64,000 bases of DNA from Cepaea nemoralis (GCA_014155875.1 JACEFZ010025839.1:220001-284000); one strand, 5' to 3'. Positions 10,291 through 20,130 are shown, counted from the first letter of the stretch. Notes: generated by a model not told the origin, from the letters alone. Numbers and translations are program-made.

Positions 10291-11393
10291 GTCAAAGGAT
10301 AAAATTGCAAACCTAGAAGCACCAGGGGTTGGAAGGATACTAACATTTGCTGATGATATTCTTGCATATAGGCAGAGGAGAGATAGGGAGCAAACAGCCC
10401 AGGAGCTACAGGCGACAGCAGACAAAGTGATTGACTGGTGCACTGAAATGAGTGCTGTCATCCACCGGAAAAGGCGGCTGTTTTGTGGTGCTCTCTGGAC
10501 AACAGAATTATGAGAGCTGATGTCCCAAGCCTCACGATAGATGGTAGAAACGTCAACAGAGAGAACAAACTGAAGTATCTGGTAATCACATTTGACAGGA
10601 GCCTGTCCTTCAAGGACCTTGTGGAGACGGTTGTGACAACATCTCAAAAGGGACTTAGTGCACTTAAAACTATGGCTGCAATGGACACAGAGCAGAGAAT
10701 GCTTTTCACACTATACCAGCACTTGATCCTCTCAGTGATTGATTATGGACTAGGACTGCTCACTGTCTCAAAGAGTCAGCTGGTGAAATTAGAGCGCATA
10801 CGGAACGAAGCTATGCGGGTTACTCTGGGATGCACCAGAGACACCCCAGTAGTGTGTATGCGGTATATCCTTGGTTTGCCGACTGTTGCAGGTAGGATCA
10901 AGGTGATGCAGGCGAAGGCATACCTCAGAGTAGCTGCAGACACAGACCACCCATTGCATGAGGCGCTGGACGCAGTTAAGGCTCAGCGACTGATATGAGG
11001 GAAATCATGGATGGCTCGGGCGGAGGATACGATCAGACATGTGTGCATCTTGGAGAACATTAGGCGAGGGGAGGAGTGGACAGAGTGCCAGCGGAGCAGT
11101 CAGACTTGTGCAGAGTTATAATCACACTGAGCCGAGAGTGCAGGGAGTGGCCAGCAGGGGCCACGGAAGTGGAAATCCAGCAACTAATTCAGGATAATGC
11201 TCGCTCAGATGATATGATTATCTACACAGATGGTTCGGTGTCGAGAGGTAGGAGAAGTGCCTGGGGGTTCATAGCAAAAGCTAAAGGCCGATGTTTGGTG
11301 CAGGAGAGCCTGGCATATGATACCACAGCATCTAGCTTAAGAATGGAGGTGGCTGGCGGTCACTGCAGCTTTCCTGTGGATCGAGAATACGAC

Positions 11394-11442
<49 letters not shown>

Positions 11443-11912
11443 CGTGATTGTAACTGACACAGAAAGCATGCTGAGGAAGTTGAGAACAGGCATGCTTCGT
11501 GCTGAGTGACTTGCTTTGCTTTGGAGGTCACGGGTGGCAAGCATCACCTGGATCTTTTCTCCGTGGCATGCCGGTGTGTTGGGGAATGAACAGGCGGACA
11601 GATTGGCTGGCTCTGCAAAACTTAGTGGAGCAAGGCAGACGTGGTTGCGGCCTTGTGGGACCACGTGTGCACCTCGGAGGAGCAAATGGATCATCATGGT
11701 CTGGCAAGAATGAGGCAGCGAGAAGTAACGAGGGGATCTGGCCGAAACTCGACGCTCAGAGGAAAGACGAGGCGAACATATAATCAGATTGCTACTGGTA
11801 CTATTGGTGGCACTCTTCGCTGGCTGCTGAGTATTGGGACGAAGCGCTTATGGGAATGCCTCGAATGCTGTGATGTCGGTTCCTATATCAATCAATCAAT
11901 TAATCAATCAAT
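10291..11912 (+). pseudogene. LINE with RT 3' half and RNase H, 5'-truncated
   Basis: This is a non-LTR retrotransposon copy bearing the end of the RT domain and a full-length but interrupted RNase H. Near the start RILTFADDILAY gives the catalytic FADD motif. It is followed by LKYLVITFDRSLSFKD and a thumb or connection region to about 10998. After a stop, RNase H reads IIYTDGSVSRG at about 11218-11250, then LRMEVA (near 11340), and the last motif PWHAGVLGNEQADRLA at 11561-11610. A (CA)n microsatellite at 11394-11441 sits inside the RNase H coding region, and several frameshifts follow. The tail is (ATCA)n at 11887-11912. A 10-bp duplication CAAGGATACG lies at 10281-10290 and 11913-11922. Endonuclease and the first RT motifs are absent. 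Confidence 0.85.
11394..11441. repeat. (CA)n microsatellite inside RNase H
   Basis: An uninterrupted CA run of about 46 bases interrupts the RNase H coding sequence; RNase H-like sequence resumes directly after it with IVIVTDTESM. Confidence 0.95.
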
Positions 11913-12080
11913 CAAGGATACGATTCTTGAAAATAAAGATCTGGTGTCATTACACATACCTTAGGCGTTTTAGTTGAGATGACAAGTATACGGTTCTTGA
12001 AAATAAAGGTCTGGTGTCATTACACATACTTTATCAGTTTTAGTTTTGACAATTATACGGCTCTTGAAAATAAAGGTAAC
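11913..12080. repeat. 70-bp minisatellite M2, right part
   Basis: It continues the array broken at 10290, starting in mid-unit at the duplicated CAAGGATACG. Confidence 0.9.
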
Positions 12081-12362
12081 GTTAAACCTATAGCAGATAT
12101 TGCAGTTGAGAATTAAAATGTTAGATCTTCACATATACTAGGGGACGGCATATGAGATGAGATGGTTAATTCCGTTCCTCGTTGCCTTTTCTACCCAAAC
12201 AATTTTGTGAGACTGGGTCAACGACAGAGCTGTACTGGTTGAAAGAAAGTATCCCTATACCTGCTGAGGCTTTAATTAGGGCCACCTTTCTCGGGTGTCC
12301 GCGGTAACGTAGGTGCTGAACATTCGCTTGTTGACCTGGTGATCATGTGTGCGATCATTGTC

Positions 12363-12990
12363 ATCATGTGTCATACCCATAAGCGTGGGCGGTCTTGTTT
12401 CGCCATCTCATGCGATCACCAGAGTCGTGGATCAGTTCAGTGCTCACCAAGATCTCCAGTTCATTTCTTCTCATAACGTAAGCCGAAAAATCGTGAATGT
12501 CTAAGTCTAATTTCTCTAATCAGTTTACGGTTTTCATTTGTTTCTTGCAGAACTTTGTCATTGATTTTTCTTTTTGTCCATAGTATTCTTTGCATTTTCT
12601 TCAGAAACCATATTTTCACAGCCATCGGATGTTTTTCAGCCTGTCTGCTCAATGTCCACGCTCCACAACCATACAAATGTACATGTTCTACGTAACACCT
12701 AAAACCTCATTTTCTCGTTGCAAATTACATCTTTTTATAGGTCAGTATGTTTTCCATCTAAAAAAAAAAAATGCTACCTTCGCCATTGCGATTCTTGTTT
12801 TAATCTCTCCAAGGCATCCCCCGTCATATGTTATGACTGTTCCGAGATAATTATACCGATTCACTTGTTCAAGAATAATCCCATTTACTTGTATTTTTCA
12901 CTGTAGTATTTCCTTCTTCCTAGTGACGACCATAATCTGTGTCTTCTTACAATTTAATTCTAACCCAGTCAAATATACAGAGAAAAATTA
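12363..12990 (-). pseudogene. LINE-A 3' end, minus strand
   Basis: The minus strand reads through RT end motifs (MYGCGAWTLSRQAEKHP, ILWTKRK, NRKLIREIRLRHS) and the 3' terminus at 12363. It extends 5' to the KTQIMVVTRKK region near 12910-12960, further than most LINE-A copies here. Small deletions and an A-run at 12761-12771 break the frame. Confidence 0.8.
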
Positions 12991-13121
12991 AGCGAAACAC
13001 ATGGCTCTCTTTACACATGCGAAATCAGTTGTCTTAATACTTAAGAGAAAACATCGCAGAACTAGCAGACCTAGGAATATCGCTACATGAACTATGCCAG
13101 ACATACTAAAGGGTTATACTA

Positions 13122-14171
13122 TTAGGGAAGTTCATTTGAAACCCGTTCCAATGGCTTTATTACAAAAACATGAATGAAACATTAACAGGTGTCTTAGAAT
13201 TAAACAAAGCGTTCATTTTGAATGAATTATACACCATGGAATGGTCAGAAGAAGTCGCCGTAGGCAAACAGGCAAGCATCCCATTGCTTAGGTAGGCGGC
13301 GAATGCCGTCCGCAAATAAGGATTGTGGTTGCTCACTGAACTAAGTGTTTACCGCGTTCATTACGTCTGCTTCTGTGTGAAATCATTGCCCCTTGAGAGC
13401 TGTTTTTAGAGGTCCGATCAAATGAAAATCACATGATGACAAATCAGGATTATACGCTGGATGTTGCAGAATTTCCCACTTCTTCCTTTCTAATGCTTCC
13501 TGACACCATGATTCATCGCCTGCCACTATGCGGAAGAGAAATGCATCACCTTCCACTCTGTAACGCAGCAAGTGGTTCAAACATCACCCCCATTTGTTCC
13601 TCTTTTTTGGTGGTCGGTCAACATCCGTGGTACCCACTGTGAACACACCTTCCGATATCGCAGTCTCTTACGAACAACCTTTTCAATTGTCCCAATTGAC
13701 ACATCAAATTCTTTCGCTAACCTACGTATGCTTCGACAACGGTTCATCTGTACTGCTGCGTCAATTGTGGCGATGTTTTTTTTTTCTGTTGCAATAATGT
13801 GCGATTGACCCGGCCGTCGAAGATCTTTGGTGAAATGACGTCCTTTCCGAAACATTCGTGCCCCGTCTGTCACTGTTGTCTTCGACAAACATTTGTTACC
13901 GTACGCTGCCTGCATTCTTCGATGAATGTCCACTGGTCGACATCCTTCAAATGAAAGAAACTGAATCACCGTTCTTTGAGCTTCTTTGGACGAATTTTGG
14001 ATCACCCGGCCTTTTCTCAAGGTCAGAAACAGAACCTATGCATCATGGGACGATAAGCACGTGCTCTTTTATTCATTGGTCAGACTTATCACATGACTAT
14101 GACATGATCATGTTCAACGTACGCAATTACGCGCGGTGCGGCACGAACGCATCTCAAATGAACGCCCTTTA
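13122..14171 (-). mobile_element. mariner-type element, decayed
   Basis: Imperfect terminal inverted repeats (AAGTTCATTTGA near 13129-13140 and TCAAATGAACGCCC at 14153-14166) enclose a single transposase relic on the minus strand. The length of about 1.05 kb is shorter than a typical mariner of about 1.3 kb, in line with the internal deletion in the transposase. The exact ends and TA duplication are unclear. Confidence 0.75.
13383..14020 (-). pseudogene. mariner transposase pseudogene
   Basis: The N-terminal part starts MRKGRVIQNSSKEAQ and contains the paired helix-turn-helix region of mariner transposases (about residues 1-110, with KTTVTDGARMFRKGR and SIRRLAKEFDVSIGTI). The linker WVPRMLTDHQKR follows, then a frameshift near 13577. 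In the second frame the first catalytic Asp region (IVAGDESW) is joined directly to the last one (HPAYNPDLSSCDFH), so the segment with the second catalytic Asp has been deleted. The final PLKTALKG resembles the family C-terminus. It cannot encode an active enzyme. Confidence 0.88.
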
Positions 14172-14340
14172 GCCTTATACGATGAATTCTTTCACATTGC
14201 ATTGGGATGTCTGACTGATTCTCTGTGTGTCAGTTTGTCTGTATGTCTGGCTGTCTAGCAGGCTATTTGTCTGTCAGTCTGTCTATCTGCCTCTCGCCAT
14301 CATCATCATCTCTCTCATTATCATTATATACGTACACTTT

Positions 14341-14712
14341 TTAATAAACCCTTATAGAAATGCAATTGTAAGGTTTCTGGTAGGATAGATAAACCGTAGA
14401 TTGACTAGAAGCATGTGCCTGTGGAATGCATGCATGTAACGTGTCAGTTTGCAGCACAACAGGGCATCCTGACATTATCGTGACATTTTTAATAGCATCT
14501 AGAACTGCAGCTTCAGAACAATGGGGATGTGCTGCAAGACACGTTTTCTGTGCATCATAATTGCATACTGTCACATAATGTGATACTTTTTTTGTAATCG
14601 TGGTATGATGTAATTCCACGAGGTCCAGTAAAACTGTACAATGAAACATTATGTTGTATAAACCGTGTTTGTTAACATGATTCTTATAACTCCCAGCTTG
14701 AAGGAAGTTATC
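14341..14712 (-). pseudogene. 3' part of an ORF split by the hAT element
   Basis: A 124-codon open stretch ends at a stop at 14341. It has no recognised family but contains several Cys and His residues (NHVNKHG, HYVTVCNYDAQKTC, HPHC). The frame continues in phase into 16252-16401 when the hAT element and one copy of its 8-bp duplication are removed. The join falls between a CKLC motif and the NHVNKH motif, so a zinc-finger-like protein, perhaps itself transposon-derived, is possible. Confidence 0.4.
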
Positions 14713-14720
14713 CAATTCTA

Positions 14721-16251
14721 CAGGCTTGTCCATAGGACACATTTTTCAGTCCCATTCTCCATCCCATCCCACGGTCATTTTGCCTGTCCCATCCCATGGG
14801 ATTCCCGTGGGATTCTCATGATAATACTAATATGGAATACAGTTCAAATAAAATTATGAAATTTATGAAAGTTTAGGGTTAGTGTCTACTAAATAGGACT
14901 ACATGTACAAAGAGACAGGTAAAACAACAGAATTTATTAATTTTAATATTCAAGAGTATTTTATTAAAACAAAGTTTAATCTAAATATGACAATTCAGTG
15001 TCATTCTGACACTCTCATTCTGTTTCAGAGTCACTCTGCTCATTCAGCACATTATAAATTTCCTGATGATCGACTGTTTCTAATAATTCAGTTAATCCAG
15101 GTAATCCCTGAATCATTTCCACAATTTTCATCTTACATGCAAATCTGTTATACACAGAGTTTATAAAGAGAGCTGGTAACATCCGTTTTCGTAACTTACT
15201 CAACAACAATCCAGCTGCGCTAAGTAAGTGCTATACTGCCGCTGAGGATACTGGTATGGCCAAGACAATGTTCGCACTTGCTGTTAGCGGTGGAAACCTA
15301 TGTTCATTTTTCCAATAATTTAATGGTTGTGAAGTTGGTTGCCGTAATTTTTGAAACATGGTGACTTCATCCTCAAAGCATTTGTTTCTGGGGTCATCAA
15401 ACTTAAGTATTTTGTTTGGTGGAGAATCAAAAAATAAGTCAAAATCACTTTTCGGCTTTTGTTCTACAACTCCTGCTACTTCAAATACAGCAGATGATTC
15501 AGAAGAAAGATTTAAATCTTTGATGAATGAAATAACTGATGGAACAACAGACTTAGAAAAAGCGATCCAATCATTGGCCCATTTATTGGTGTCCACATTC
15601 CCTTTCTTCTTAGTAACAGCTGACTTGACCATGTCTTCTATTTTGGCTTTGATGTCAACTCCAGTAAGGAATGCTGCAATAACTGCCAAAGAACTGCCGC
15701 AATATGGCCAAAGTTTTTCTTCAATAATTTTCTGAAATTTCTGACAATATTTCTTCACCGTGCTGCTAGACGTTTCTTCGTCAATATCAACAATAACTTT
15801 GTACAACTGATAGTCTAGGGGGAAGTATAACAGCAAAATTAAATGAGATGTAGTACCATCAATTTCTAGTTTGTATAAACAGATTTGAATTTCTTATGTA
15901 TGTACAGCATTCCCTTAATCTGAACAATATCCGGAATGTGGTTTAAGAATTCTTCATCATCTTCATTAAAGTAATGCGAGTAATATTTTTAAATGGACAT
16001 TGAAACGTTAATAATATGATCACATACGCGCATTTGTTAATTTATCCGGCGTCCCACCACGAGATAAAGAATTGATACAAGTATATAAAGAAAAACGAAG
16101 GATAAAAAGCTTTTAAAAGGTATTTTTTTAAGTTGCTATGACATGGCTACTGTCCCATGTGTCCCATGGGAAATACAAATGTTTGCTGTCCCGTCCCATC
16201 CCATTCCATGGGGCGTTTCCTATGGGAATCCTTTTCCCATGGACAAGCCTG
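14721..16251 (-). mobile_element. hAT transposon, internally reduced
   Basis: Terminal inverted repeats CAGGCTTGTCCATAGGA (14721) and the complement of TCCCATGGACAAGCCTG at its right end (16251) enclose 1531 bp. Flanking 8-bp duplications are CAATTCTA and CAATTCTC, with 7 of 8 bases matching; 8 bp is the hAT hallmark. Subterminal regions hold repeated TCCCATCCCAT and CCATGGG motifs, likely transposase-binding repeats. The coding part is far shorter than a full hAT transposase of 600 residues or more. Confidence 0.9.
15015..15836 (-). pseudogene. hAT transposase, C-terminal portion with nonsense codon
   Basis: The minus-strand frame opens at 15836 and runs through the C-terminal half of a hAT transposase. 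It includes NKCFEDEVTMFQKLRQ, then PLNYWKNEHRFPPLTASANI, the start of the hAT dimerisation domain. A TAG at 15231-15233 replaces the Glu expected in the SSAAVE motif, and the same frame continues with HLLSAAGLLLSKLR to a stop at 15015. The BED zinc finger and the N-terminal catalytic regions are not readable. It is inactive, and a single nonsense mutation accounts for the break. Confidence 0.85.
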
Positions 16252-16383
16252 CAATTCTCCATTTATGTTACATAATTTACATTGTAATTTGAGTAAAGCA
16301 ACTTTTTGTTTCAAAACACAGTAAGTAAATCCAAAGAAAACGAGAAAGGGATCTGTAAGCTTTGCAAGAATGTAAAATGGTAT
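16252..16383 (-). pseudogene. 5' part of the ORF split by the hAT element
   Basis: The open frame runs through FFGFTYCVLKQKVALLKLQC and KLCNINGEL to the hAT insertion point. Its upstream end is replaced by the (ATC)n tail of LINE-C. See 14341-14712 for the other half. Confidence 0.4.
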
Positions 16384-16720
16384 CATCATCATCATTACCA
16401 CGTGTCATGCCACCTGGTGTAGGCGTTCATTTCTCTCCACAGATCTTGGTCTTTGGTGTTCTGGGCCAACTCTGCTGATGATATTCCTCTATGCCACTGC
16501 CTCAGTCCATCCAGCATAGTTTCTCTTGATCTGTCTCTGCCACTCTTACCCTTGATCTTTCCAGTCGTTAAGGTGTTTTCCTTTGCCTCTCTTCTCATCA
16601 ATGACCAAAGAAAACTGTTTGTTTCATTCTTATTGTTGAATATAATGTTCTAGTTTCCTTAACTTCTTTAAAACAGTCGTTGTTTGTTACTCTGGCGGTC
16701 CAAGGAATTTGCAACATTCG
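16384..16720 (-). pseudogene. LINE-C 3' end, interrupted by LINE-L
   Basis: The minus strand reads MMRREAKENTLTTGKIKGKS, DGLRQWHRGISSAELAQN and a Trp-rich end, followed by a (TGA)n tail at 16382-16396. The frame upstream of 16600 continues toward 16720 and then, across the LINE-L insertion, at 19971-20125. Confidence 0.8.
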
Positions 16721-16899
16721 TCTTATGAACCCTCTCCCGATGGTGTTTCCACCTTGTCGTGGTGGGGGAGCTTGAGTTTCTCAATGACCATGAGAGCTAT
16801 GCCGGCGGTAGCGTAGCTACCAGCAGGGCCTCCCAAGCCGGACAGGTCAAAGGGTAGAGAACAGACAAAGAGAAACACCCTGGTCCTCCAGGTTGGGGG

Positions 16900-18222
16900 T
16901 TGAAGCGTGGGGTTACCATCCCCACCTTTGTAAAAACCTTTTTTGTTACGAAACAGATACATGAGCCTCGATATCGGACTGACTTATCTGGACAACGACC
17001 TTGGAACGTTAAAGGACTTTTGAGATTTGGAACATGGAATGTACGGACACTATATCGAGCTGGAGCGGCCGAAGAACTAACCCGGGAGCTGGTTGAATAT
17101 CAAATGGATATAACAGCAATTCAAGAAATAAGGTGGCCAGGAGAGGGTACTTTAGAGCAAAATGGAATGATTATAATATATGGAGGAAACACCCAAAATA
17201 AACATGAATTAGGAACAGGATTTGTCATCAAAAAAGAGTTATGGGGGAACGTTTTAAACTTTAAAGCTGTTAATGACAGGATTAGTAAATTACGAATAAA
17301 AGGTAAATGGAAAAATATAACGATGATTAATGTACATGCACCTACTGAAGAGAAAGAAGATGATATTAAAGAAGACTTTTATAATGATCTGGAAGATGTC
17401 ATAGAAGAAACCCCCAAACAGGACATCCTGATTGTGCTGGGAGACTTCAATGCAAAAATAGGTAGAGAGCAAACTAATAAAAAAGTGGCCGGTATGGAAA
17501 GCCTACATACAACTTCAAATGATAATGGATGGAGAGTCATCAACCTGGCAGAAGCCAAAGGACTGCAGATTAGCAGTACCAGACTACAAAGAAAGGATAT
17601 ACACAAACAAACTTGGAAATCATGTGACAAGAGAACCTATAATCAAATAGATCACATTTTAATTAACAACAGAAATGCATCAAACATACAGCAAGTTAGA
17701 AGTTATAGAGGAGCTGAGTGCCACAGTGACCACTTCCTCGTTGGAGCAAAATTTAAAATAAAACTTAAGAAAGCTTTCTATACTAAATTACAAAGATTAC
17801 ACTCAACATATAACAGAGAAAAACTACAAGAAATTACAGTCAAAGAGAAATGTACAGATGAAATAAAATGTAAACTTGAAACTCTGCAAAACCCTTTGGA
17901 GGAAAGCGTTGACCAAACTTGGTTGAACATCAAGAATACAATTCAATCTACCGCAGAAGAATGTCTCGGTGTGTTAACCACACATAGAAAGAACAGATGG
18001 TTCAATCAAAAATGTGAAGAAGCAGTCATTAGGAAAAATAATGCCAGACATTTATGGTTAAATGACATCAACAACATCCAAAAGGAAGAGCATTATAGAA
18101 ATGAATGTAAAGAGGCTACAAAAATAGTCCGACAGCAGAAGCGAGAATATATGAGTAATATAATCAAAGATATGGAAACTAATCACCAGAAAAATGAATC
18201 CAGAAATTTTTTAAAGAACTGA
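16900..18222 (+). CDS. LINE-L ORF part 1: AP-type endonuclease
   Basis: This encodes the target-nicking endonuclease of the element. Visible catalytic motifs in order are LRFGTWNVRTL, ITAIQEIRWPG (Glu in the metal site), INVHAPTEEKEDD, VLGDFNAKIG (Asp and Asn of the active site), GWRVINLAEAKGL, YNQIDHILI and ECHSDHFLV (the SDH motif). These are the standard APE-domain motifs, present over about residues 40-285. A basic linker follows (CEEAVIRKNNARHLWL), leading to RT. The frame is lost at about 18205 in an AAATTTTTTA run; RT continues in the next frame. A later start, at the Met near 17038, is possible, since the first 40 residues are not conserved-looking. Confidence 0.9.
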   Translation: MKRGVTIPTFVKTFFVTKQIHEPRYRTDLSGQRPWNVKGLLRFGTWNVRTLYRAGAAEELTRELVEYQMDITAIQEIRWPGEGTLEQNGMIIIYGGNTQNKHELGTGFVIKKELWGNVLNFKAVNDRISKLRIKGKWKNITMINVHAPTEEKEDDIKEDFYNDLEDVIEETPKQDILIVLGDFNAKIGREQTNKKVAGMESLHTTSNDNGWRVINLAEAKGLQISSTRLQRKDIHKQTWKSCDKRTYNQIDHILINNRNASNIQQVRSYRGAECHSDHFLVGAKFKIKLKKAFYTKLQRLHSTYNREKLQEITVKEKCTDEIKCKLETLQNPLEESVDQTWLNIKNTIQSTAEECLGVLTTHRKNRWFNQKCEEAVIRKNNARHLWLNDINNIQKEEHYRNECKEATKIVRQQKREYMSNIIKDMETNHQKNESRNFLKN

Positions 18223-18227
18223 AGTCA

Positions 18228-18926
18228 ATGAAACGAGGGCACCAACAAAACACATATGGTTTAAAAGACAAAAATGGGAATATGATAAATACCAATGAGG
18301 AAATGTGCAACACATGGAAAGAATATTTTGTTGAATTACTAAATTGTGAAGCTCCAAGTAACACTTTCCCACAGGAAGAGGTTCTAACATGTGAACCACA
18401 AATTGAAGAACCTACATTTGAAGAAATCCTATATGTAATCACACGACTTAAAAACAATAAGGCAACTGGGACTGATGGAATTGCTGCTGAATTTATAAAG
18501 GCAGGTGGCCATGCATTACATCTAAAGCTATACGAACTAATAATAAAAATCTGGAGGACAGAAGAATTACCCCATGACTGGAAAGAGTCATTATTGATAC
18601 CTATCTTTAAGAAAGGAGACAAGTTCCAATGTGGAAATTATAGAGGAATATCACTACTGTCCACAAGCTATAAGATACTATCCGCAGTATTACTAAATAG
18701 ACTAAAACCATATTCAGAAGACATATTAGGTGACTACCAGGCGGGTTTTAGACAAAACAGATCAACAATAGATCAGATATTTATCTTACGACAAATAGCC
18801 GAGAAAAATTGGGAATATAAAAGAGATCTCCATAAAATTTTGTGGATTTTAAAAAGGCTTATGATAGTGTCCATAGGAATAGTCTATGGAATGCTATGCA
18901 GGAATTTGGAATACCAAGGAAGTTAA
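18228..18926 (+). CDS. LINE-L ORF part 2: RT fingers and early palm
   Basis: This continues the polyprotein in a different frame from the endonuclease. Motifs seen are NNKATGTDGIAAEFIKAGG, LLIPIFKKGDKFQCGNYRGI (RT motifs 0 to 2) and DYQAGFRQNRSTIDQI. The true frame leaves this ORF near 18838, within AAAATTTTGTGG; the last 30 codons after that are out of frame. The Met at 18228 is internal and not a real start. Confidence 0.88.
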   Translation: MKRGHQQNTYGLKDKNGNMINTNEEMCNTWKEYFVELLNCEAPSNTFPQEEVLTCEPQIEEPTFEEILYVITRLKNNKATGTDGIAAEFIKAGGHALHLKLYELIIKIWRTEELPHDWKESLLIPIFKKGDKFQCGNYRGISLLSTSYKILSAVLLNRLKPYSEDILGDYQAGFRQNRSTIDQIFILRQIAEKNWEYKRDLHKILWILKRLMIVSIGIVYGMLCRNLEYQGS

Positions 18927-19816
18927 TCAACATGACCAGACTATGCATGGAAGATACTTATAATATAGTAACATATAAAGGCAGGAAATCAGACCCCTTC
19001 CAAATAACATCTGGCTTGAAACAGGGTGATGCACTATCGCCGCTACTCTTCAATCTGGCTCTAGAGAAAGTTGTAAGGAAGGTAAAGGAGGAATGTGATA
19101 TTGGAGGAACATCCAAGCTGCTTGGTTATGCAGATGATATAGATATTATAGGGCAAAGTGAACAAAAGACATTGGAAATATTGACTCACTTAAAGGAAAA
19201 AGCCCAACAGATGGGGCTGGTTATCAACCAAGATAAGACAGAATATATGGTAATTTCAAGAGACGGAATGGCTAAAAACTCTGGCCACATACAAATAGAT
19301 AATATGACCATTAAAAGAACGGAAACATACAAATACCTGGGTACAATCTTCAACTGCTCCAACATCATTAGGGAAGAAATACAAACTAGAATCAACTCTG
19401 GAAATAAGATATACTATGCACTACAACATCTACTAAAATCAAAGGCGCTATCTCGTAACACCAAAATCACAATATACAAAACACTGATCAGACCAGTTGT
19501 GCTGTATGGCTCTGAAACCTGGAGTACAACGAAAGGAGACGAAGCCTTGTTACAAACCTTTGAGAACAAAATTTTAAGACGCATCTTTGGACCCATTAGG
19601 GATACACAAAGTGGAGAGTGGAAAAGAAGAAGTAACAAAGACATTTATGATCTGTTTAAGTCCCCGCTAATCACTGGTATCATGAAGACTAATAGACTAC
19701 AATGGCTGGGGCATATAGAAAGAATGGAAGATAATAGGGAAACAAAACTCGCTTACACTCAGGAAATAAATGACCGTAGACCCCGAGGTAGACCAAGAAG
19801 GACGGTGGAGAGATAA
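18842..19816 (+). CDS. LINE-L ORF part 3: RT palm, thumb and C-terminus
   Basis: The RT resumes with DFKKAYDSVHRNSLW (motif A), then SGLKQGDALSPLLFNLALE (motif B) and LLGYADDIDIIG (motif C, catalytic YADD at about 19126). Next come NYLG-like YKYLGTIFNCS and VVLYGSETWS, and a C-terminal LQWLGHIERMEDNRETKLAY. A one-base insertion near 19799 ends the frame about 45 codons before the stop used by the intact copy at 28301. With three frameshifts the copy is inactive unless the indels are assembly errors. Confidence 0.9.
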   Translation: MDFKKAYDSVHRNSLWNAMQEFGIPRKLINMTRLCMEDTYNIVTYKGRKSDPFQITSGLKQGDALSPLLFNLALEKVVRKVKEECDIGGTSKLLGYADDIDIIGQSEQKTLEILTHLKEKAQQMGLVINQDKTEYMVISRDGMAKNSGHIQIDNMTIKRTETYKYLGTIFNCSNIIREEIQTRINSGNKIYYALQHLLKSKALSRNTKITIYKTLIRPVVLYGSETWSTTKGDEALLQTFENKILRRIFGPIRDTQSGEWKRRSNKDIYDLFKSPLITGIMKTNRLQWLGHIERMEDNRETKLAYTQEINDRRPRGRPRRTVER

Positions 19817-19970
19817 TACATATACAGACCTACAAGCATTTGGAATCAACGACTGGCAAGAGAAGGTCCACCAGAGAGACGAATGGAGACGGATTGTATC
19901 TGCAGCAAAGAACCTCAATGGCTCGGAACGCTGAAGAAGAAGAAGAAGAAGAAGAGAAGTCTTATGAACC

Positions 19971-20130
19971 ACATCTCTGTTGCTTCCAATTTCTTCCTTA
20001 TTTACATTCCAAGATTCACTACCATACAGTAAAATTAGTTCTATATAGCATTTCAGCATTCTCTTTCTTGTATTCAATGATATTCCTAAGAAACGAAATG
20101 GTATATGAATTAAATAATGTATGAAAGGCG
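19971..20130 (-). pseudogene. LINE-C copy, 5' part beyond LINE-L
   Basis: The minus strand reads GISLNTRKRMLKCYIELILL and YGSESWNVNKE, in register with 16384-16720 after LINE-L is removed. An A-run at 20138-20153 follows. Confidence 0.75.

Larger units (their letters stand above)
16732..19958 (+). mobile_element. LINE-L, near full-length non-LTR retrotransposon
   Basis: This is a 3.2-kb element flanked by a perfect 12-bp duplication GTCTTATGAACC (16720-16731 and 19959-19970). A 5' leader of about 170 bp contains CACCTTGTCGTGGTGGGGGA. One long coding region follows (endonuclease then RT), then a (GAA)n tail at 19933-19958. There is no separate ORF1. The clade is not assigned; a single ORF with APE endonuclease and RT is typical of RTE-like elements. 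Confidence 0.9.
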
